Shown here piece by piece: positions 26,517-39,425 of a stretch of DNA of 64,000 nt. The translations under genes and the position numbers were made by a program. The notes beneath the pieces were generated by a model, which saw nothing but the letters and a program-made list of their open reading frames with translations, was not told where the DNA came from and did not search any database. The DNA is from Monomorium pharaonis. Taxonomy: Eukaryota > Arthropoda > Insecta > Hymenoptera > Formicidae. The stretch covers positions 26,271,138 through 26,335,137 of the forward strand of contig NC_050472.1 in the NCBI RefSeq assembly GCF_013373865.1. The letters are read 5' to 3'. Each line of letters opens with the position of its first letter. Position 1 is the first letter of the stretch.

Positions 26517-28062
26517 TACGAAAAGGTAATAGGAATATGCGTTTGATATATCTCATTATTATGTCATTGAACTGTGAAAATGCAACGTTTAATTCTGTGG
26601 CTTTGAATTTCACGTGGCGCAATATATTCCATATACATACGCAGATTATGCCGATTACGGGAATTAAAAATCTTTACCGTCGTTTCCGAAAATTCAGCTC
26701 TTGATATTTTATAAATATCTCGATTGTTCTTGATAAATCTCGGTTGAAAATTCGTATGGAAAGGACGACATCGTGACGCGAAGATTGTCACGATTAACCC
26801 TTGTTACGATCGACCTCAGACTGTCCCGTAATAATGTTTACCTTGACTTAAATCTGAGGTGATACTCGCCGTACTCGCTGTACTCGCGCGACGTCCGCGG
26901 TCCGCTCGAGCGCTGACTTTTGCAACACCGAGCCTCCGCCGGCTTTGACTTCCCTACCTGTTGCACGTCGGACCAGGCCGGTTTTTCCTTGGCTTTACCT
27001 CCTCGTTTCCACTTTGCGTCGCCGAGGAGCTTCAGCTGCTACGGCGACGTCGATGTTGCATCTGAAATTGCAGAGACCGCGGACATCCGTTTAATCGCTA
27101 CGAATTCCCGAGATCTCGAATGTCCCCGTGTAGTTTTCGAAATAATAGATATCTCGTGGTCGTTGTGCCTCAGCAATTTCTCAAGTGTTATTTTTAATAC
27201 TTACCTATGCATTATTTTGCTAATCCGAACTAGAGTTTCAAAGAGACTCGAAAACGAACGAGATAAATGATCGATATGTCGATGTATAAATAACAAATCC
27301 GTATATTTGTCTGCATTCTTTTGTAACAGGACAGATGATTAATAATTAAAAATAGCGTGTGGCTGGCTTTTATGTCGGAATTGTGCGTTTAAAACGGTCG
27401 ATCTTCTTTGTTAACGTCTCGAATTACGCGCGGCACTGTTTATGAAAAATCGACCTCGATCTTGTTTCTCTCTCTATCTTTCTCCGGGTGATTCTCAGGA
27501 CTCCTTAAACGTTCGCACGTACGAGAGAGCGAGAAAGCGAGCGAGCGAGCGAGCGTTGGAGAAGATCCGTCGGACCTTGACGCCGCTGCGCTCGCCATCG
27601 GCAGAGCGGATTCTCCGCCCGCGGAGAATCGATTCTGTGAGCCGCGGAAGTCGGAACAAAGGAATCGATTCACCCAGTGGCGGCCACCTAATCCTCACAA
27701 AGCGCCTCACGTCGCCACGAAGTCGAAGTTTACTTTTCGTGCTCAAACATAACTCGGGGGCTTTCGGAAGCGCGTTTGCGCGACGGCGAACGGCGCGGAG
27801 GCGACGGCGGAGGCCGAGGGACGAAAGCTGGGACGAAGAAGGAGGATGGGCGGACCAGGGAGGGTTAAACACACATAATCCACCGTTTTCCGCTGTAACT
27901 CGTAACTCCCGCTCGTATTTTCTGTCGTTCCTCTCTACGGTCCGCCTTCCTCCTCTTTCTGCCTTCTTCCGCCGCACCTCTCGCTCCATTCGGCCTCCTC
28001 TCCCGAAATCCCTCCGCGGATAAACTATTTCTGTATTCCCGCGACGGTGCCCGACGAAAGTC

Positions 28063-28088
28063 AGAAAGAGAAAGAGAGAGAGAGAGAC
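28063..28088. repeat. (GA)n microsatellite
   Basis: Short GA tract with AAA interruption. Confidence 0.9.
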
Positions 28089-29270
28089 ACAACGGCGTAA
28101 TGCAGCGAACTGCATCTTGGAAACTTCGAGAGAATCGAGTACTGTCGTGGCCTGATGGGCGATGCGGGCTCGCTCTTGAAAGAGCTAGTGACGAATTAAT
28201 CTTAAAACAAGAAGGCTTTTTTATTCTTGAGGAGAATTTATTCGGACGATCTTTCCCTAAACTTGATGGTATATTTTCGGTGAAATGGATCTCACTTATC
28301 TTTTACTTTTTGAAATGATTAATAATATTATGCAATAATATTGAGCGTCTGGGACTTAATTGTTTTATTTTCTGTATGTAATTTTATAATTATGAATAGG
28401 TTTTATTCGCTGAAACTGCAGAAAAAAATAGAGTTGTAACGTTGCGAAATTATTTTTTTAACGTTGAGTGCAACGCGGAAGGGATAGGCGAATTTTTGCG
28501 ATTTTTGATAAGGCGAACAATATCGAAGATTAAGCGTTTCGCAAATCTTGACGAGTCGTGCCAATTGCGAGAAATGCCGGATCGATAGTATCGCATCACG
28601 GCCTGGAAGGCTTGGAAATAATGCTCGGCGATGCTGCGCCGGGGTATTTGACCCCTTGTAGAAAAAAAAATGAAACAGCAAGTAATAGGCGATTAAGATA
28701 TCGCGTCGATCCACGATTAATGATCCGGCGTGAAACGAGGGGCAGATAGGCACCGCTGTAAACAACGCTCGCCCCTCGAATCAATATCCGATATTCGGTT
28801 TATACACTTTTCTATGATCTACATTATTATCGAGTGAACGTTGCGCTGCTGAACGCTATCCGAGATATTATACAAGCTTCTGCGGCTCGATTTTGCAGTA
28901 ATTATGGAAACGAGTTTAATTATGTCGAAAATCGATGAATAGAAACGATAGAAAGCTGCGCGCAAATCTTATAATTCGATCAATATCGACTTAATGTCGG
29001 AAAGAGGGCTCGTAACAATTTTATATTGAGAAATGTAAAAATGCGATTCTAGACATCAATCACCGTAAACTTTATGCTGTTACGCGACAAATCGCGGTCG
29101 CATACTCGGATTCTTCCGACGCGGCATCCCGATCCCTTAATTCCCACGATTTTTTAGCGCGCAGACGTTACTCGACTCTCACGCCGGAGTGCAACGCTTG
29201 CATTTCGTCTGCGGCGAAGTGCATACGCGCGAAAGACTGCAAGCGTTTCTTGTGGGGTCGAGCCGAGACA

Positions 29271-29316
29271 AGTGGGAGAGAAAGAGAGAGAGAGAAGAGA
29301 GAAGAGAGAAGAGAGA
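29271..29316. repeat. GA-rich tract upstream of the candidate da start
   Basis: Degenerate GAGA sequence about 200 bp before the initiator-like TCAGTC. Confidence 0.9.
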
Positions 29317-29517
29317 CGTGCATACACAGAGCGAGAGTGCACGCACACGTGTGAGATACTTCTATGCACTACGTACCGCAGGAAAGAGAGGGGAGGAGAG
29401 GAGAGGAGTAAGCACACTTGCTCTGTGTATCGTCTGGTGGAGGGGTGCACTGGACCCCAGCCTCCTCCGTGCCGTGTGCGGTGTGTAGCCTATGAGTCGG
29501 GTAACACAAAACCAGTC

Positions 29518-30902
29518 AGTCGTCTCTCTACTGGGTAACCAACCAGCTGGCCGTTGGCTTCTAATCCTTTCTCTCTCTCTCTCTCTCTCTCTCGATTGTT
29601 TCCGCGGCGGGACGTTTTCCGCGCCGTGCCGAGTGCGTTCCATGTACTGTAATCTCTGTTTGAAATTTCGTCCATCGGCAGAAAAATCTCTCTCTAATGC
29701 GGAGAGTGCAGCGAACTGATCGAGCGCGACGAGGGGACGTTGCACCGCGAAAAACCGTGTGTTGTGGCAGATTCGTGCGTGACACCGTGTGATGCAATTG
29801 CGCTCGCGTCGACGCGAGTCCAACGTTACATTACGACGGGGCGAGAGATACGACTGGTCGCGCAAAATTGTCCGGGGAAATCGAGTGCGTACGGACGCGC
29901 GCGGTCGATATTTATTCCACGCGAAAATAGCATCGCCTCCTTCTGGCGTCGCGATTCGACGCGTTTAATTGGCACGCGAAATTCTAGCCGAGGATCGCTT
30001 TCCCGTCCGATATTACGGCGTGCGAGTGAGTGAGTGAGTGCGATTTTTGTTTTACAAATATAATTTGTTATCGGCGCCTCGCCGCGGCCTCGAACGTGCC
30101 GAAGTGCATTAATCTTGTCGTCCGACGATGGATCTCGTCGAATTGCCGAAGAGGACTTTGCCTCCTTCTTCGAAACGCAGTCGTCAAATCCGACGATTCC
30201 ACCGTTGCGAAACTCGGGCGTTTCGCCTCGCGACTTTCACTAGTGATTGACGATTATCGCGACGAGCAAAGAGTATAATAAAACATTATGCCAATTCGCG
30301 ATAATCGCCGATCGTGGCAACCTTCGGTTAAGCGCCTCGTGCGCGAGCGAGCGAGTTCTCGAGTTTCACTAAATGTTAATTCGTCATCTCGTGTATCTGG
30401 TGGTGATAAATAGCGGCCGTGTCGCACTCTCCGTGTGACGCTCGACGCAAGGTCGTGTTTCGCCGTTACTACGGTCACTATTCGGACGGTGACGGAATCC
30501 TCGCGATCGCCAAGCGCGCGGCAAGCAGCAGGGTGCGTGCCAGCCGTGTGTGCGAAAATTCGTCTCGCGAACATTGGAAGACGTTCAAAGGTGTCCGTTT
30601 CGGAGCATACCGCTGTCGACGCGGGTGTCCTGTCGTCGACGAATCGTCGCGGGATTGGAGGGATTACGTGCATCAATCGACGTGCTGGATCTGTGTCAAG
30701 GCGGCGAGCGCGGTGTGCGATCGGGATGGTAAACTGTCAAAACAGCCACCTGCGATTAATTTCATCTCTTGCGTAGGCAACACTTGAAGCGACGAGTGAC
30801 CGCGCGGTAACGAGCTCGCCGAACGATTTTGTATTCCCTGAGGACAGACAGACAGCTGACAATTGGAAAAGTCACACAAAAAAGATTACGAGCGGAATCG
30901 AG
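29518..30902 (+). promoter_or_regulatory. da: Candidate da promoter start and 5' UTR region
   Basis: An arthropod-type initiator TCAGTC has its A at 29518. At +28 stands AGCTG, four of five matches to the downstream promoter element. A GA tract lies upstream (29271-29316) and a CT tract just downstream (29570-29593), both able to bind GAGA-type factors. The stretch to the ATG is rich in CpG and carries several upstream ATGs, so part of it is probably spliced out. Overlapping GTGAGT donors stand at 30026, 30030 and 30034, and possible acceptors (gaggacag, then acagacag) near 30847-30855 would remove most upstream ORFs. This is inference from motifs; no TATA box is obvious. Confidence 0.35.
29570..29593. 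repeat. (CT)n microsatellite
   Basis: CT tract about 50 bp downstream of the candidate initiator. Confidence 0.95.
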
Positions 30903-31436
30903 ATGGATCGGAGCTTCAAGAACAACGCGGACTTCAAGATGAATCAGCAGAACTTCAAGCTGAGCGATTTCGGGATCGACGTGAAATCCGCGTGCCACGA
31001 GCCCAAAACCGCCGTCGCCAGTCAGAGCAATCATTGTAATAAGGTGATTCGACGAGGTGGTCAGGTCGGTGGTCAGCAGCGTTACGCTCACGCGGAGAAC
31101 GCGTCGCGGCACGTGCGGCAGGTCCCGATGAGCCCGGGACGACTCGCGAGCAGCTGTTCGAATCTCCTGCAGGTCGCGTGCAATCGTTCTCGCGGCAGTC
31201 CGCTGATGACGTCCAACGGCAATCAGCAGCACGGGAACAACGGCAATCCGAGTCAGCAGCTCGGACAGTTGCAGAGTGCCGCGACCGCGACGACGGCGGC
31301 GGCGGCGGCGGCGGCGGCGGTGATGGTGGACCGATTTCAGACGTCCAGTCCGAGCAACCTGTCCGGAACCGGTCCGATCATGCAACTCGCCTCGTCGCCC
31401 TCGTATTGGAAACAGTACGGGGGCCAGGAAAGCGGG
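30903..31436 (+). CDS. da: da first coding exon A (178 codons, alternative N-terminus)
   Basis: The exon opens at an ATG with G at -3 and +4 and ends in a good donor, GGG|GTAAAT, after a complete codon, so it joins the next exon in phase 0. The N-terminus MDRSFKNNADFKMNQQNF does not resemble the classical E-protein activation domain 1. Residues 105-126 are N/Q/G rich. Residues 132-139 are a pure alanine run from a GCG repeat. Residues 147-178 are S/G/Q rich and end SSPSYWKQYGGQESG. Reading on past the donor runs into an unrelated tail, which supports the splice. The frame is open upstream to 30777, so an upstream coding exon could also splice in. It is probably an isoform-specific N-terminus used instead of the short one at 53731. 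Confidence 0.7.
31293..31320 (+). repeat. da: (GCG)n coding repeat (polyalanine)
   Basis: Trinucleotide run within da exon A encoding the alanine tract at residues 132-139; likely length-variable. Confidence 0.9.
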
Positions 31437-32853
31437 GTAAATATAACGAGAGGTATTGAAAGGAGCGTGGCACCATATAATAGCAAGTATCGTGGGAATG
31501 TGAGGCGGCTCCTCTCTCTCTCTCGGCCGCCGTTGGAGCCGAGAGAACAATGCGACAAGCGGAGAGAGAGATTCTGCTGCCTGATTGTCTTGGTTGTTTA
31601 TTAGAGTGAATTTGATTTCGCGGTCGCCAAACGTGTGAATATTGTACGCTCGGTCGGCGTGCTCTGCGCATCGGTCGCATAGCGTCGCAATAGCTAAGAC
31701 GCGTTAACCGCTAACGATAAATTCCTGTCGGTTTTGGCGTCGCCGAAATCGCGTCTGGCGCGTGTCGGAAATTTCACGGTTCGTAAATCCTGAGGCGAAC
31801 CAATGTCCTGCCAGGAACGCGCTCGCTTCTCGGCTGAAATTCGTGTGATATTTACCACTCGACCGATCAACGAACGACTCGAACACCTGTTACGGGGGCG
31901 AGGGGGGTTGACCCTTAATCCCTCAATCTTTAATCCTCAAAAACATTATTAACTTAGTACTTGTACGTGACTTCGAGTTGCTCTTTTATCGCATTTTGTG
32001 TTTTATCGCGAAACTGAGAGTAAAACTTTTTTAAATTCATCTTTAAAATATACAATAAAGCGATATACGAATGCTTCTCGTTAATCGTGAGGAAAAGCGA
32101 GATGTTATTTGGTCCCAGTGGTAGCGATCATCGTTGCGAGAGGAAGTGTCTCTCGAGGTTCAGCCTCAACCTAGCCTCGAGCACCGTGGCTCTCGTATCT
32201 AATGTTTGTCTCACTCTCCGTGTGGAGTTGTATTCATGGCGCGTTTCGCTCGCAGAGCTAATTAGTATGTGCCGTCGCGCCGCGTATTAGGCGGTGGTCA
32301 TAGTTGCATACGAAAGACACACACACGAAGGGGGAATGTCGCCACCTGTGAAAGAATATCTCCACGGAATTCCGAGAATCTCCCGTACCTCACCCCTCGT
32401 CGATATCCGTTTGTTATTTACATTTCCGCTTACGTTTTTACAACTTTTTTTTTTATCTACGGATATTAGACTTTATTCTCTTCGACAGGAATAATCTTCT
32501 TGCCGAACAAGTTAGCAAAGTTTTGTGTTAGACGGGCGGGAAGGGGGAGAGAACTCGGAACAAATCGGGGAATCAGCTGCCGTTGACGAATCAGATTATG
32601 TCGCGCCGTCGATATCCGTTGTCGGTGCGTAATTGAAAATTCTTTTTATGGCGGAGAAGCGACGTATCATCGCGGTTGAGCATCCGGTTAATTTACTGTA
32701 AACGGATACAGCCCGTTATCGCGATTCAATCATAACTCATCCGGCGTATGTATCTTGTCTCTCTCTCAATTAATGGGAATTAATTGATCACTGCGGTCGT
32801 TAATGCTAGCAGGTGTATTCCACTACCAGAGTTACAAATAAATAGGAACAGCG

Positions 32854-32888
<35 letters not shown>

Positions 32889-32889
32889 A
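32854..32889. repeat. (CT)n microsatellite
   Basis: CT tract in da intron 1. Confidence 0.95.
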
Positions 32890-35800
32890 TTTAATCGATG
32901 GAGCACTCCAATACACGTCGTCCTCGGGACAATTATATTAATTAGATCGTGAGATCGTTAAAGTGCCTGCGATACCTTTGTGCGCATCGTAGATACGTTC
33001 TCCTTATCTAACGTCGACGTTAAGATTTATGACTGCCGTCGAACTGCGCGTACAGCGTTTGAATAATTATGGCTTGGGAAATCAGAAGAAGCTAAGCGTT
33101 TTCAAGATGAGAGTTGCAAGATATTTTCAAAGGGAAATTTCCCTGATATTGTACGTATAAAGAAATTGCCTAATTACAAGTCTCGAGGCAGAAAGTAATT
33201 ATAATTGTAGGAGAGTCAAATACATAACACGTAGAGATTATCTGAAAGGAATATATCAAGTATTCTTAAACGGTACCTATATATTACTCTTCTAGAGTTT
33301 CTTATTTCTTTTTCTTGCAATTTGTTCTGATTGGCATTGGTAATTACAAGATATAAAAATTGTGAAATTGTAAAAGGTACGATAATAGTTCTTCCGGTTC
33401 AGTCATATCCCTTTTACGATAGCAAACATTTCAATAACTTGGATCTTAAGTCCTTTGACCCATACACAGAGAGCCTGTTTGCAATACTAATTGAAGCCAT
33501 TAGCGGTTGAACGAAAATAAAACTCGGGAGGGTAAAGCATGAGAGGACAAACGTAAGCGTGAAGTTCGTGAAGTTAAATACCGGCTAATTCTGAATGTCG
33601 ACGCGTTTGTAGGAAGGTACGAAGGATTCGGCTTGAAGGACGACGCTGCAGCCTCTCAAGACTGGTTTCCAGCAGTTAACGTCGGGCTTTCGCAGATTTC
33701 CGTCTCGATAACTGTAATCGTAAAGCGAGCCATTACGGTAATCTTGGCCTCGTTCATGCGGATTTGCTTCTCGCCGCGCCATTCCAATGAGCTTAAATTC
33801 TCGTTCGTGCTTCCCAGATTTTACGGTGCAAGAATTAACGACGAAGAACGATCGCGAATTTCTGTCGCGTGCCTTTTACCTTAAATTTTTACAGCGTTAC
33901 GGATTTTTCGATTATTTAACAAGCAAACCGCGAAGAAAAGATGCGGTTGTCACTCGACAACCTTGAAGACATCGTCACGCTATGTCCGAACATGGAAAGA
34001 CATTCTGTCGCCTAGTTAACGTGTCGAAGGAGCTACTGTAATTACGAAACGCTTCTGGTCGCGAATTGTCGGTCGCGGAAAAGCGTTAACTAATTATCGC
34101 TCGACTATACTATGCATTTCTTTTTCTCCTTCTCTCCTTCTCTCTTTTCCTTTCTCTTAAGACCTGACATGAAACAATCCCGCTAGTTCGCGTTCTGTGC
34201 GGCTTTGCATACAGGACAAAATTAAATTATTGCAGCTATAATTTCCGACTACTCTACTTGAAAACACGAAGCCATATCTGGAATGAGTTCTGGGCGTGTA
34301 TTGATGAAGTTTGTGCGTTTCCGCGCCGAGTATTTAATATATGTAATAATGGCATAGTTGTACGCGTTCTGTTTCGAGTTTGACATTATTAGCGTTACTC
34401 GCGGTCACGCGGAGGAATGCGAGCTGATCTCGTTGCGATTCGTAGTGTCTGAGCCAACGTCTCTGTTGAACGGTCGCGCGGATGTAGGCGATCGCGTACT
34501 CGGTATTCTCGACGCGGTAATGCAGGGAGGAGAGAGAGGAGGGTTTTTCGTTCCTGTCGACGTATCCTATCGACCGACGGAACTGCGTGCCCGCTTGTAA
34601 TTCTGCGCAACGTCGTCTTTTATGCGAGGACTTAAATCACATTCTCGAGAAGTGACTCGAGTCCTCTCTCCTTCTTTCTCTCCGTTGCCCGATGGTGGTG
34701 CGGCAACACGCACGCGTTCGATGTGTAGTCTCTAGCGGGTGATCCGAGAGAAGCGGCGAGCAAGCGGAGCTCGTGGTTGCGCGTTGAGAGAGGAGGCCGA
34801 TTCCGCGATTTGATCCTTTTGCGGCGGCTTGACTTTACATGGGCCTCAAGTCGCATTCTCGTCGAGTGAGTCGTGACGCGATATAGCGCAGTCGAGAAAG
34901 AAAACTCACCTCGCTTGCCTGCTCTCATTGTTCCTCGCGAACTATTGTTTCTACTACATCGATGGTCGGCGAGTAGTTCTTCTAGCGCGCTTCTTTGTTC
35001 CCTAAATTTGTAAACAGAACTTGTCGTCTGTTGCCATCGATAGCTCTGGTATTATTAATAGTTGCCCACAATAGTATTTTATCGTTAAATGATCAAATTG
35101 ATGGAGTTCTGGGAAGATAAATGAATGGTAAAGCTCCAAATTTTTACAATGACGCGACAAATTTTTATATGTAATGCCTCTAAAAATGTTCAATGATTAA
35201 TAAAAATACGAATAAAAAACATTAACGTTATGAAAAATAGGCACTAAATCTTTCTGGAATTCGACGCTATCCGAGCGGTGTATCGACCTCGGAGTGGCGA
35301 GGTTTTGTGAGGCAAATTAAATTAATCGCGCAAGTTACACGGTGATCGGGACGACGATAGGCGAAGCGAGAAAACGTGTTTCGCCGGTGTAGATAGCGTT
35401 CGCTCGTTAAAAAACTATCACGTAGCGCGTATCAACCGGCTAATTGTTGATTATGCAGCCGTTTGTCTTGGCTCTCACTCGATGTGTATGCGCGTCGACG
35501 ATACGTCTAATAAATAATGTAAACCGCCGTGGATCTCTGGTCTCTTTTCACGCGGTGCCTACCTGGATGGCGGTGGTGGCATCCATACGGAATTACATAT
35601 GCACACCTGCCCTGTGTGTTATAACGTTGTAAACGCCCCGACGCGGGCGAGATCGACGACGGCGGCGTTGGTAACGCGCTTGCGGAGGCGGGCGGATCGC
35701 ACCGTCCCATGTAAATGGCCTTAAGCCTCTTACGTCAAGTTTCCGCGGGTGGGTACCGCTGATAATTAACAATTAGTGGGCACCAATTAAAACGAGGCCG

Positions 35801-36017
35801 ACCGGTTGCGCGTCCGCAACGATGATCTCTCTCGTCGCCATGTAATTTATATCTTCCTCGCCCGGAGCTCACTTGCCTCACTTGAAATCATAGTAAGGAA
35901 AATTCGACTAAAAGACTTCATTTTTCAAACATTTCAAACATTTTATTTTTAAATTTTAATAATTTTTGTTTTTTACATTTAGCATTAATTTTAAAATCTT
36001 AACCGAAATTTTACAAG

Positions 36018-36038
36018 ATATATATATATATATATATA
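36018..36038. repeat. (TA)n microsatellite
   Basis: TA run of about 10 units. Confidence 0.95.
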
Positions 36039-36690
36039 CATCTTGTTTTATCCTCAAGTTATTTTGATCTCTTGTCTTTTAGCTTTGTTAATTTTTCAGG
36101 ATGTTTATGACTTTCGTAAAAAAAAATGACGCGACAAAAGCAACGGAATCGCTTCTTAATTCGTATATTGCTGCTCGCCCCGATCGAAACATCTCGATCA
36201 CATTTACACTGTTTGCACAACTGGCCGGTCCGACTCGATGACAACGCGTATAATTTTCTCTCGGCTGCAATTAATCCGAAAGGAACGACGTTGTATCTAA
36301 ACGAAGCCGCTTTGTCTCGGAGATATTCGGGACAGCTCAGCGAAAATTACACGCGACTGCGCGTTTAGTCATCCGACGATTATGGCGTGCCGAAGAGCGT
36401 AGCGCATAAAAATATCCTCCAACAAAAACCATGGACTCTGCGATCCTCCGATGTAACCGCGCGACTAGAAGGCGCTAAGAATTTTTAACGTACTCTGCGA
36501 AATAAATTGTCGCAAAAATTTTCAAGAGTAACAAGAGCGATTTATGGAACGTGAATTATAGCGCATTCATGAAATCCGTGAAAAAATAGAAGAATATTCT
36601 TATGCGTGAGATACGCAACAAAATTACAGTTAATAAGACGAATTTTATTTTGATTGTTGCTAAATCGACTTCTTATTATCATCATTATTA

Positions 36691-36733
36691 TCTCTCTCTC
36701 TCTCTCTCTCTCTTCCCGCTCCTCTCTCTCTCT
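36691..36733. repeat. (CT)n microsatellite
   Basis: CT tract with a short interruption at 36714-36722. Confidence 0.95.
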
Positions 36734-37277
36734 TCGGTTAAATGTGAAGTCTTTCGTGCCGCAACGTAAGCACAACATCCGATCGGGTGACGGATGAAAT
36801 AACGTCTGCTAAACAAATCTCAAATATTGCCGTGACCATGCCTCACCCAAGTTCTCGTCTCTCACAGATCGTTCTCTCGTGATTGTAATATCTTGATGCA
36901 ATGATACGATAAATGCCATTCCGTGAAATTGGAGCTCTTAAACTTTTCGCATCAGATGATTTAATGTCGTTTCTTGGTGCTTTAAAATTATCATATACAT
37001 TAATATAATTTCCAATTTTATAATTAATATAATTTCTTAATAGAAATTATGATTAAAATAAATAATAAAATTGTGATAAAATATCAACTTTAAAGATTTA
37101 AGCAAAAGCAAATAGATTATAGAAAAGCTTTGTATTCTCATTTAGGAATCAAAATTAAAATTTAGGAATGTTACGAATTTTTGTGAAACAAGTTTTCATG
37201 AAAGTGAATATGAATGTTTCTTTATTGTTAGCTTTCGATGTAGTCGACGTTATTGCATAATTCAGCATGTGTTTAAT

Positions 37278-37472
37278 TCAGTTTTGCCTTCGGAGATTAT
37301 TCAAGGCATGACGTCTTCGTAACAAGTGCAAGTGTTCGTTCGGAAAAAGAAGACGTTCCAATTCCTGGCAGCCGCCTTCGAAATGGCGCAACCGGAAGTT
37401 GTTCTGTGTCGCGTACATGCCTATTCCATCTACGGGTATTTCCTTTACGGCCGCCCGCTTCTTCTTCGCCAT
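37278..37472 (-). CDS. Possible small minus-strand gene, 64-residue basic protein
   Basis: An ORF on the minus strand begins MAKKKRAAVKEIPVDGIG and ends LLRRRHALNNLRRQN. It is basic, with no membrane segment or domain I recognise. An AATAAA signal lies about 50 bp downstream of the stop (complement of 37221-37226), and the surrounding 400 bp is higher in complexity and GC than its AT-rich flanks. It would be an intronless gene nested in da intron 1. It could also be a fragment of a retrocopy or a chance ORF: the start has a poor Kozak base at -3, and another frame (37297-37554) is open over most of it. Confidence 0.3.
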   Translation of the reverse strand: MAKKKRAAVKEIPVDGIGMYATQNNFRLRHFEGGCQELERLLFPNEHLHLLRRRHALNNLRRQN

Positions 37473-38895
37473 GGGAACCCATCGCTATCCCGTAGTACAC
37501 GGGGGAGACTATATGAGGCATAAATTTAAGAAAAGAAGAGACAGTCATTACCATAGCGTGCTAAACAGCTTTTATCGAGCCACGAAGTTCCCACATTTCT
37601 CCCTGCCGTCTTATGAGCGCCCCTATGGGTCGTCGCGAATTAAGATTTTGCACGAGCACACCCAGCATGCCAACAGCGCAAGAAGTTAGGGTGGCGACGC
37701 AATGTTCTTAACCGCCACGCACCGTGCGCAAATGTCAAACAAAATGGATTTAAAAAGTTTTTGCGAATAATTTTTTAAATTATAAAATTGAACAATGTCG
37801 CAAATGTCGAAGATAATTTGACGATTAATCATAAAGGTAGTTGCAGAAATAAACATTTTGCTGTCTCGTTTTCTCTCGAGTAACTCGTAAGATTCCGCTT
37901 TTGACGTGTGTAAAATTCCGTGTGTAAAAACGTTTCCTCGCAACTATCGTGATATCGGATAATTGAGCGATACGAGAAACGGAAGAGCGAATAATATTCA
38001 AAATGAGTAAATCTTTTCAGCTGGCGGCATGCTCGGTGTATCGATTCGTTCGCTCGGAGCTCTTATCGCGCGGCTGGACACATTTTGCCTCGAGTTGTCT
38101 AAATTATTCTTTATTGCTGATATCGCGTCGACTGTACTTCTGCGTGACGCCGGTAATTTGTGTGTAGGGGGATTATCAACACGCGTGACGAGCCCCGGTC
38201 TTCGTATACTCTCCGTTCGCGTGCGTACACGCGTGTATGGAAGCCGGCGGGCGTGAGGCTGTTGACTGAAATTATCTTGCCGTCATCTACGACACACGGG
38301 GCCCATTAACTGCGAAGACCGTTGCATTTATTCCTTCTTTTTTTTTTTACAAACACTCCTCCATTAACCCATTATGCCGACAAAGGGGAAAAAAGTGGCG
38401 TTGTAGCGTGGCGAATAAGCGACTCTGCGGCCGATAAGACCTTATCGATCCGCCAATTACACGTGGATTTATTATCGAGGCGCCTGTCCGAGCGTAAAAT
38501 AATAAATCAGGTTTCTGTTCACCGAAAATTAGTAGCGACGTCGAGTCGAATCGATTTCCACGATGTTCTCGTGACATCCTCCGCGAGACGAGAGATCGTC
38601 CGACGAGAGGAGACATCTTCATAGAAATTCTCAGGGTACAGCGGCTCGATGAGAAAAAAAATTCATTACTTCGTTAGGCGGATAGACACCTGGATCGTCT
38701 CGCTCGTCGACAGGCAAACGTCTCGCCGTAGTAATTAATAATCGGCGATCCATTATCTCGTTAATAGTGATCCTCCTTTTACATCTTCCTCCCTGTCTTT
38801 CCCTTCCCTTCTTCTCCCTTTCTTTCTCTCTGTCTTGACTACCCTTCAGCTCATTTCCGCCCATATGTACTGAGTAACGGTCATAGGAAAGAGTG

Positions 38896-38898
<3 letters not shown>

Positions 38899-38991
<93 letters not shown>

Positions 38992-38992
38992 T
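38899..38992. repeat. (GA)n microsatellite next to the expanded element
   Basis: About 94 bp of GA ending 22 bp before the left 13-bp flanking repeat of the 12-kb element. Confidence 0.97.
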
Positions 38993-39027
38993 AATCGCGA
39001 TTTTCAATTTCAGAATTTTTAACGCAT

Positions 39028-39425
39028 TTAGCTGAAGCTAGCAGCCAAAGGCAGCAGCCAAACGCCGAGCGGCCAAGGCCGAACGTCGTATAAGCGTTTT
39101 CAGGGGACACCATTTAATCAAACGTTAAAAATTCTCTGGTTATGAGATTTTTAACGAACTTTGAAAAATTTGCATAGGGTTTACTCATTATAATACATAA
39201 TCGATCATTTGCGACAGGACTTTAGTTTACCAATTGTTATAAATATTTAAAAAATTAATTTTTATTGTTTCGTGCGCCTCACGCCTAAACGCAGAATACG
39301 ATTTCCACCAGATTGGCTGGAAATATCTTGTAGTAACGTACAATCGAATGATCGATTATTCGCGAGAGGACGTGCATTTTTCTAATTGTTATAAACATGT
39401 AAAAAATTAATTTTTATCGTTTCGT
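39028..39425 (+). repeat. Left terminal inverted repeat of the expanded element
   Basis: Pairs with about 50644-51048 on the opposite strand. The outer part holds two GCAGCCAAA words. The inner part contains a full 153-bp unit, so the satellite grew from the inner portion of this arm. Confidence 0.8.

Larger units (their letters stand above)
22180..29517. other. Noncoding stretch upstream of the candidate da promoter
   Basis: No convincing coding exon. A second CAG|GT junction at 22776-22780 again follows a GCTGACTAAT word. CT, GTC and GA repeats are listed separately. Around 24.46-24.72 kb a CT tract is followed by TCAGTT and CpG-rich sequence that could be another promoter. A tacagggtgtttcac word at 23186 resembles ends of some insect DNA transposons, but no partner end was found. 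Confidence 0.55.

Noticed and set aside
27495..28115. 206-codon minus-strand ORF and 193-codon plus-strand ORF over the same bases
   Set aside because: Both strands are open because of CpG-rich, stop-poor composition. The translations are Arg/Ser-rich low complexity with no family resemblance or splice context.
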